Below are positions 34,243 to 38,582 of a stretch of DNA of 38,582 bases, in pieces. The stretch comes from Chromatiales bacterium (GTDB lineage: Bacteria; Pseudomonadota; Gammaproteobacteria; Steroidobacterales; GCA-2729495): positions 1 to 38,582 of the forward strand of contig NZCC01000037.1 in assembly GCA_002688175.1 (NCBI GenBank). The letters are read 5' to 3'. The notes under the pieces were generated by a model, which was given only the letters and a program-made list of their open reading frames with translations, did not search any database and was not told the DNA's origin. A program made the translations under genes and the position numbers. Each line of letters starts with the position of its first letter. Position 1 is the first letter of the stretch.

Positions 34243-35230
34243 CCCAGAAACAGTCGAACTTTCAAAACTCAGAGCGGGAAAGATATTTGTTGCAGGACAC
34301 CGGGGCATGGTTGGTTCGGCCATTGTCCGGCGACTGCAAGATGCTGGTTGCAAACAACTGATCCTCAAGGCCCGCAATGAACTTGATTTGACCCGGCAAT
34401 CAGATGTAGATGCTTTTATGAAAGCCGAGAAACCGGACTATGTAATCCTGGCGGCTGCGAGGGTTGGCGGTATTCTCGCCAATAATACATATCCAGCACA
34501 GTTCATCTACGACAATACGATGATAGCCGCAAATGTGATCGATGCGTCTCACCGCAACGATGTCTCCCGCCTGCTTTTCTTGGGCAGTTCATGTATTTAC
34601 CCACAACTTGCAAAACAACCAATGGCTGAATCGAGCCTGCTAACGGGAAAACTGGAGCCTACCAACGAACCCTATGCAATTGCGAAGATTTCAGGCATTA
34701 AATTGTGCGAATCCTATAATCGACAACATAGCACTGACTTTCGGAGCATTATGCCGACCAACCTGTACGGCATAAATGATAACTTCGATCTCAAAACGAG
34801 CCATGTGCTACCTGCACTGATCCGTAAATTTCACGAAGCAAAAATTAATGATGATGCCAATGTCGAAATCTGGGGCTCAGGGAATCCTCGCCGTGAATTC
34901 CTCCACGTAGACGACCTGGCTGATGCGTGCCTTTTTGTCCTCACCATACCACTCGACTCATATCGAAAACATACAGAACCGATGATGTCACATTTTAATG
35001 TGGGCACTGGCATGGATGTTACGATTCATGAACTTGCTGAAATAATAAATGATATCGTCGACTTCAGGGGAACGTTAACATTTAATGACGATTATCCGGA
35101 TGGCGCCCCCCGCAAACTACTCGACATTAACCAACTTGCTAATCTCGGCTGGAAAGCTCGCATCAATCTGAGACAAGGCATTGTGAGCACTTATGAATGG
35201 TTCAAGGAAAATTGTGATCCAGGAGAGTAA
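34235..35230 (+). CDS. fcl: GDP-L-fucose synthase (Fcl/WcaG)
   Basis: 331 residues, typical for the enzyme (E. coli 321). It epimerises and reduces GDP-4-keto-6-deoxymannose to GDP-L-fucose. The cofactor motif is [16 protein letters not shown] (about 19-34), the catalytic Ser region with Cys120 is LGSSCIYP, and the YxxxK pair is Tyr147 and Lys151 in [20 protein letters not shown]. The ATG at 34235 overlaps the gmd stop codon (ATGAATAA), which fixes the start. It completes the GDP-fucose route for the neighbouring exopolysaccharide genes. A converging gene of unknown function ends 107 bp downstream, with no clear terminator in between. Confidence 0.96.
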   Translation: MNNPETVELSKLRAGKIFVAGHRGMVGSAIVRRLQDAGCKQLILKARNELDLTRQSDVDAFMKAEKPDYVILAAARVGGILANNTYPAQFIYDNTMIAANVIDASHRNDVSRLLFLGSSCIYPQLAKQPMAESSLLTGKLEPTNEPYAIAKISGIKLCESYNRQHSTDFRSIMPTNLYGINDNFDLKTSHVLPALIRKFHEAKINDDANVEIWGSGNPRREFLHVDDLADACLFVLTIPLDSYRKHTEPMMSHFNVGTGMDVTIHELAEIINDIVDFRGTLTFNDDYPDGAPRKLLDINQLANLGWKARINLRQGIVSTYEWFKENCDPGE

Positions 35231-35337
35231 CGATATTCGTACCTGATTTTTCTCGCATCCGGCGCAATGGCAGAAACCCCTACTGCTTAAACAGGAATAC
35301 CCCCCCTCTTGAACCTATTCTGTATTTTACCTCTGTG

Positions 35338-36213
35338 TCACTGACTATAGTTATCGATGAGATTTTTTGTTTCGGCTATATGCCCTCTACTGGATGCGCC
35401 AAAAACAATAGATTCAATCTGAGGTTGCTTGCATATATACTCAACAGCTTCCGGTGCAGGAACAGCGCCCGAAGCAAGAATCGACATTGCTATTGGCCGG
35501 AACTTCTTATCTTTTATCGCCTTCTCATAAGCTTTCATACTTGGATTCATAAAGTAGCCCGCTTTATTGATGGATGAACAAACAACCGGATTCTCAATTC
35601 CACAATCAAGCAGGAACTCTACAGTCATCGGCATATTCATCGTAGTGAACCCAGGCTCTGCCTTATATCGCTCACGAATGTATTCGGCAAAGCCTATAAA
35701 AATGTCTTTTACACCGTAACCAAGTAATAAATCTGTAACAATATTCTGAAGAAATACAACCTTGACATTCAGGCCCCTGAACATTTTCATTTCAACATCA
35801 ATCATTAGCTGCATGACTTTAATCATGTCCTGCTCGAACAAAGAACGTCCACCCTTAGCAACCATTTTACCAATTTCTGCCGCACTTGATCCGGCCAATA
35901 TCGAATCTTTCAGAGCACCGAATATACCCTTCTCGGCAACTGCTGCCGCATATTTGTGCGCATAAGGCATAGAAGGATACATCGCAAGATCAGGATACCG
36001 AGAACTATTTTTCCGAAGATAATCGCATATTTCGATTGACCTATCGTTAGTGTTCAGCATAAATCCTCTAATTCCGCACTCATAAGCAATATCAATCACA
36101 TCGGTAATGGCATTCAAATTACGAAACCGTTCATCCAGTGACTGCGCTTTTGCCTCTGACATATGATTAATGCCAAAAAACTGGTTATCCCCGAAAATTA
36201 CCCGATCAAGCAT
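35338..36213 (-). CDS. Conserved protein of unknown function in exopolysaccharide locus
   Basis: 291 residues. I recognise the sequence type (start MLDRVIFGDNQFFGINHMSE, then RGFMLNTNDRS, AMYPSMPYAHKYA, GLNVKVVFLQNIVTDLLLGYG, MSILASGAVPAPEAVEYICK, IESIVFGASSRGHI) from polysaccharide clusters, but no function is known to me. The alternation of short hydrophobic strands and helices, and the end SIVFGASS, suggest a TIM-barrel like that of aldo/keto reductases or aldolases, without their catalytic tetrad. Cytoplasmic. The start at 36213 has GGAG 9-10 bases upstream and overlaps the Gfo/Idh stop by 8 bp, so the two are coupled. It probably acts on a sugar intermediate with its neighbour. Confidence 0.75.
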   Translation of the reverse strand: MLDRVIFGDNQFFGINHMSEAKAQSLDERFRNLNAITDVIDIAYECGIRGFMLNTNDRSIEICDYLRKNSSRYPDLAMYPSMPYAHKYAAAVAEKGIFGALKDSILAGSSAAEIGKMVAKGGRSLFEQDMIKVMQLMIDVEMKMFRGLNVKVVFLQNIVTDLLLGYGVKDIFIGFAEYIRERYKAEPGFTTMNMPMTVEFLLDCGIENPVVCSSINKAGYFMNPSMKAYEKAIKDKKFRPIAMSILASGAVPAPEAVEYICKQPQIESIVFGASSRGHIAETKNLIDNYSQ

Positions 36214-37330
36214 TTTTTCTTTCTCCGAATTTTCGTAACTTTTCCCACAATGATAATTTCTTACCTGTTTTTGCAAGTAATGGAGAGTTTAGAGCACCAT
36301 CATCTGGCTCTTGCAACGCACGAACTGCGTCTTGTCGAATATCTGCCATTATCCTGTCTGTCTTGATCGCTTCGGAAAAATCACAAACATTCTCTATTCG
36401 TTTATTCTTTATACAGTCGATTACATTATCGAGCTGTGAAGTAAACTCATTCCCCCTCACATAGAATCGGACCGGTTTAGAAAACTCGGTAATATACCGG
36501 GTGTTCCAGCCTTTCTGATAATTATTCGATATGTCCTCCTGTTTCAGGTAAATTTTATACTCGTGTTTATCGGCAATAATTTTTCCCTTCGAACCGATAA
36601 TCGTGAATATATTGGCGGGCTTGCGAAAGGTTTCATCACTCCAGTTTACTGATATTGTTCCGCTGCAACCGTTATCGTAGACAAAAGTGGACGTAACCAA
36701 ATCTTCAACACCGGCTGAAAAAATACTTTGCATCACACTGCCAACAACCTTGTCGGGAGACCCGATAAGATAAACAACCAGATCAATACAATGCGATGCA
36801 AATTCGTACATACACCCACCACCAAGATTTGTGGTGCCACGCCAACCAGATTTAGCATCCTTCAATACAGTGGCACCATACATCTCAGAATTAAAAGTCT
36901 GAATATCCCCAATTACACCCTGAGTTATTAGCCGTTTAACCTCAACAAAAACCTCATTGAATCGATTTACATATCCAACCTGATTAACGAGTTGCTGGCC
37001 ATCAAGAAGGGACAGAGCTTGCTCGCCCTGGGCCGGGGTCAATGAAAATGGCTTTTCCACAAATATGTGGCAATTACTCGCAATAGCCAGTTGAACTATT
37101 TCAGAGTGCGAACTGGTCGGGGTTGAAATTATGACAAGATCAAGATTCGCCTCTTCAAACATCTGACTCATATCAGTGTAGACCGCAACATCTACCCGCT
37201 TCTTTAAGACATTAAGAAGCATCTTTGACTGGTCGCAGACAGCCACAATTCTTACATCCGGATGACAATTGAGGATAGAAAAATGAGTGATACCCATTCT
37301 CCCAAAACCGACAAAACCGACTCTGATCAC
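36206..37330 (-). CDS. Gfo/Idh/MocA-family oxidoreductase
   Basis: 374 residues. The N-terminal Rossmann fold has GFVGFGRMGITHF (GxGxxG at about 8-13), and the signature EKPFSLTPAQ (about 114-123) carries the family lysine. The C-terminal half has the sheet-rich substrate domain (GGGCMYEFASHCIDLVVYLIG, with His in the substrate position). Family members are NAD(P)-dependent sugar dehydrogenases or reductases, common in deoxysugar or uronic sugar synthesis. The start is GTG at 37330 with GGGAA upstream. It lies 11 bp after the DUF354 gene and overlaps the unknown gene by 8 bp, forming one operon. Confidence 0.9.
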   Translation of the reverse strand: MIRVGFVGFGRMGITHFSILNCHPDVRIVAVCDQSKMLLNVLKKRVDVAVYTDMSQMFEEANLDLVIISTPTSSHSEIVQLAIASNCHIFVEKPFSLTPAQGEQALSLLDGQQLVNQVGYVNRFNEVFVEVKRLITQGVIGDIQTFNSEMYGATVLKDAKSGWRGTTNLGGGCMYEFASHCIDLVVYLIGSPDKVVGSVMQSIFSAGVEDLVTSTFVYDNGCSGTISVNWSDETFRKPANIFTIIGSKGKIIADKHEYKIYLKQEDISNNYQKGWNTRYITEFSKPVRFYVRGNEFTSQLDNVIDCIKNKRIENVCDFSEAIKTDRIMADIRQDAVRALQEPDDGALNSPLLAKTGKKLSLWEKLRKFGERKNA

Positions 37331-37341
37331 TATTACATTCC

Positions 37342-38352
37342 CTATTTATTTACAAGAGTGCGCTTTATTAACTCATACGCTGCCTGGCCTTTCTCTAATA
37401 ATTCAACAGATGGCGGGGCAGATTCAACCTGTTGAATAAATTCCCTAACCGATACTGCGGTAAGATCAGGTATATGACGCATGCAGCCTAATTTTACAAG
37501 GTACCTGTCCACATCTAGAAGCTTATCCTGATAGATAGAGATTGTCGGTACACCAAGAACGGCTGCTTCTCTTGTCATCGTCCCACCGGCACCTATAAAT
37601 AAACCACAATCTTCCATTATGTTGATCAAACTAAGTGGTTTGTCAGGAATTTTCACTCTTGAAAATTGCACAGACTGATAATGCTTTTTTTGCACTTCGT
37701 CTCTTGGCAACAGAATGATTTTGTATTCATCCTGAAGATCAATAAGCAGTTCATCAATAAAATTACGCTCGCCTTTGTAATACTGAGCAGTCCAAGGCTC
37801 CGGCCGGATGAAAATATCCTTATTAACATGTCCATTCAAAGAAACGCCATCAGTAATACGCTGATACCAGAGGTAAACACCCTCTTTAACTCCAGGGTAA
37901 CTGATGATCTTATCTGCCCTCGCCCACTGCGCCCTGACCTTCTCTAAATCAAGAAACTCTGGAACCATAATTGTATTCGCAAACAGAAAAGACACCTTAT
38001 TACCGGCCGCATGCTCATTATCATTTAAATAGACACCACGGATACCTAGCAACCTAGCTACCAGTGGAGAATAAAAAGAACTATGCGAAATTGCGACATC
38101 TGGCTTTTTTTTGCGCAGATAAAGATAAAGCTGAATGACCCGGATAAAGAATCCAAAAATCTTACTTACAGTATTCTGTCCATAATGCTTACCTACCATC
38201 GTATGTTTTATCGCAAACATATCTAAAAGTTCGATCGTGTTTGCTAATGGCCTGCAGGTTAGAATCAATTCATGCTCAGTCTGTAACTCCTCAATTAACC
38301 GCGCAAAAAAATTGACATGCGGCGAGTTGGTAAGGTCTATCCAGATTTTCAC
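37342..38352 (-). CDS. DUF354 glycosyltransferase-like protein
   Basis: 336 residues. MKIWIDLTNSPHVNFFARLI is the DUF354 hallmark; the family has a GT-B-like fold resembling UDP-GlcNAc 2-epimerase and glycosyltransferases. The second domain has GLFIGAGGTMTREAAVLGVPTISIY, the nucleotide-sugar-binding stretch. The start is GTG at 38352, the only candidate giving the family N-terminus. It is the first of three tightly packed leftward genes, though further genes may lie beyond the window end. It likely transfers or modifies a sugar in the exopolysaccharide pathway. Confidence 0.88.
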   Translation of the reverse strand: MKIWIDLTNSPHVNFFARLIEELQTEHELILTCRPLANTIELLDMFAIKHTMVGKHYGQNTVSKIFGFFIRVIQLYLYLRKKKPDVAISHSSFYSPLVARLLGIRGVYLNDNEHAAGNKVSFLFANTIMVPEFLDLEKVRAQWARADKIISYPGVKEGVYLWYQRITDGVSLNGHVNKDIFIRPEPWTAQYYKGERNFIDELLIDLQDEYKIILLPRDEVQKKHYQSVQFSRVKIPDKPLSLINIMEDCGLFIGAGGTMTREAAVLGVPTISIYQDKLLDVDRYLVKLGCMRHIPDLTAVSVREFIQQVESAPPSVELLEKGQAAYELIKRTLVNK

Positions 38353-38582
38353 AAAAATACGCGCCTTACTTAAACGAAGCTATGATGATACCTACGGATT
38401 TTGCAAAGTAGCAATATCCTGCATACAAAATTGGCCTGATCGGCTAACCAATTACCTTTTAGTATGACTTAGTAATACCTATATGGTATGCCAAATAATA
38501 GTGAGAAGTGGTCCTGATTGTTAAGACACGGCTATAAGTGGAAAGCTCTGATCTGAGAGGCCATGATAATGGCTGTAGAGAA
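38353..38582. other. AT-rich end of window, no gene seen
   Basis: 230 bp upstream of the DUF354 gene. It holds a weak ATACC/GGTAT inverted repeat at 38475-38489 and no convincing reading frame. It may contain the promoter of the leftward operon. Confidence 0.4.

Overview
The window looks like a chromosomal contig from a free-living, probably marine or sediment gammaproteobacterium. The basis is the gene content (GlnRS, UppP, MoeA/MobB, an exosortase-EpsI fusion, a Tat-exported HiPIP-like protein), the GC-rich codon use of the first 30 kb, and REP-like palindromes between genes. The genus cannot be named from the sequence. I see no rRNA, tRNA, CRISPR array, integrase or transposase.

Layout. 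1-7.8 kb is a set of catabolic and transport genes: the tail of a TetR-type regulator, an MFS transporter with a palindrome upstream, an aldo/keto reductase, a TauD/TfdA-type dioxygenase, a second MFS transporter, a CPBP-family membrane protein with an eroded active site, a zinc-type alcohol dehydrogenase relative and an LEH/SnoaL-fold protein. 7.9-9.1 kb holds uppP and a non-coding stretch with a perfect 57-bp tandem duplication. 9.1-15.7 kb is a molybdoenzyme region. A leftward operon encodes a TorD-type chaperone, a large catalytic subunit of the pyrogallol transhydroxylase type with an extra SCP2-like N-terminal domain, and an Fe-S subunit with a Cna-B/transthyretin-like tail. Divergent moeA and convergent mobB lie beside it. 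An FNR-like palindrome and two REP-like palindromes sit between the divergent operons. 15.7-22.5 kb holds a HiPIP-like protein with one cluster cysteine replaced by tyrosine, a TPR protein, a SAM hydrolase-family (DUF62) gene, glnS followed by an MFS gene, a small exported protein with a strong terminator, and a putative outer-membrane protein.

22.5-29.7 kb holds a carbamoyltransferase/SxtJ/DUF5989 operon, an EamA transporter, a small unknown gene, and a hydantoinase-family amidohydrolase with an FAD oxidase. 29.9-38.4 kb is an exopolysaccharide region: a WecA/MraY-type glycosyl-phosphate transferase and an exosortase-EpsI fusion leftward, gmd and fcl (GDP-L-fucose) rightward, then a tight leftward operon of a DUF354 glycosyltransferase-like protein, a Gfo/Idh/MocA oxidoreductase and an unrecognised conserved protein. 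Base composition becomes clearly more AT-rich in this last part.

The strongest candidate for something little described is the SCP2-transhydroxylase operon (9140-13660). Its active-site signature differs from the pyrogallol enzyme and its Fe-S subunit has a reduced set of cysteines. The HiPIP-like protein with a missing ligand is a second.
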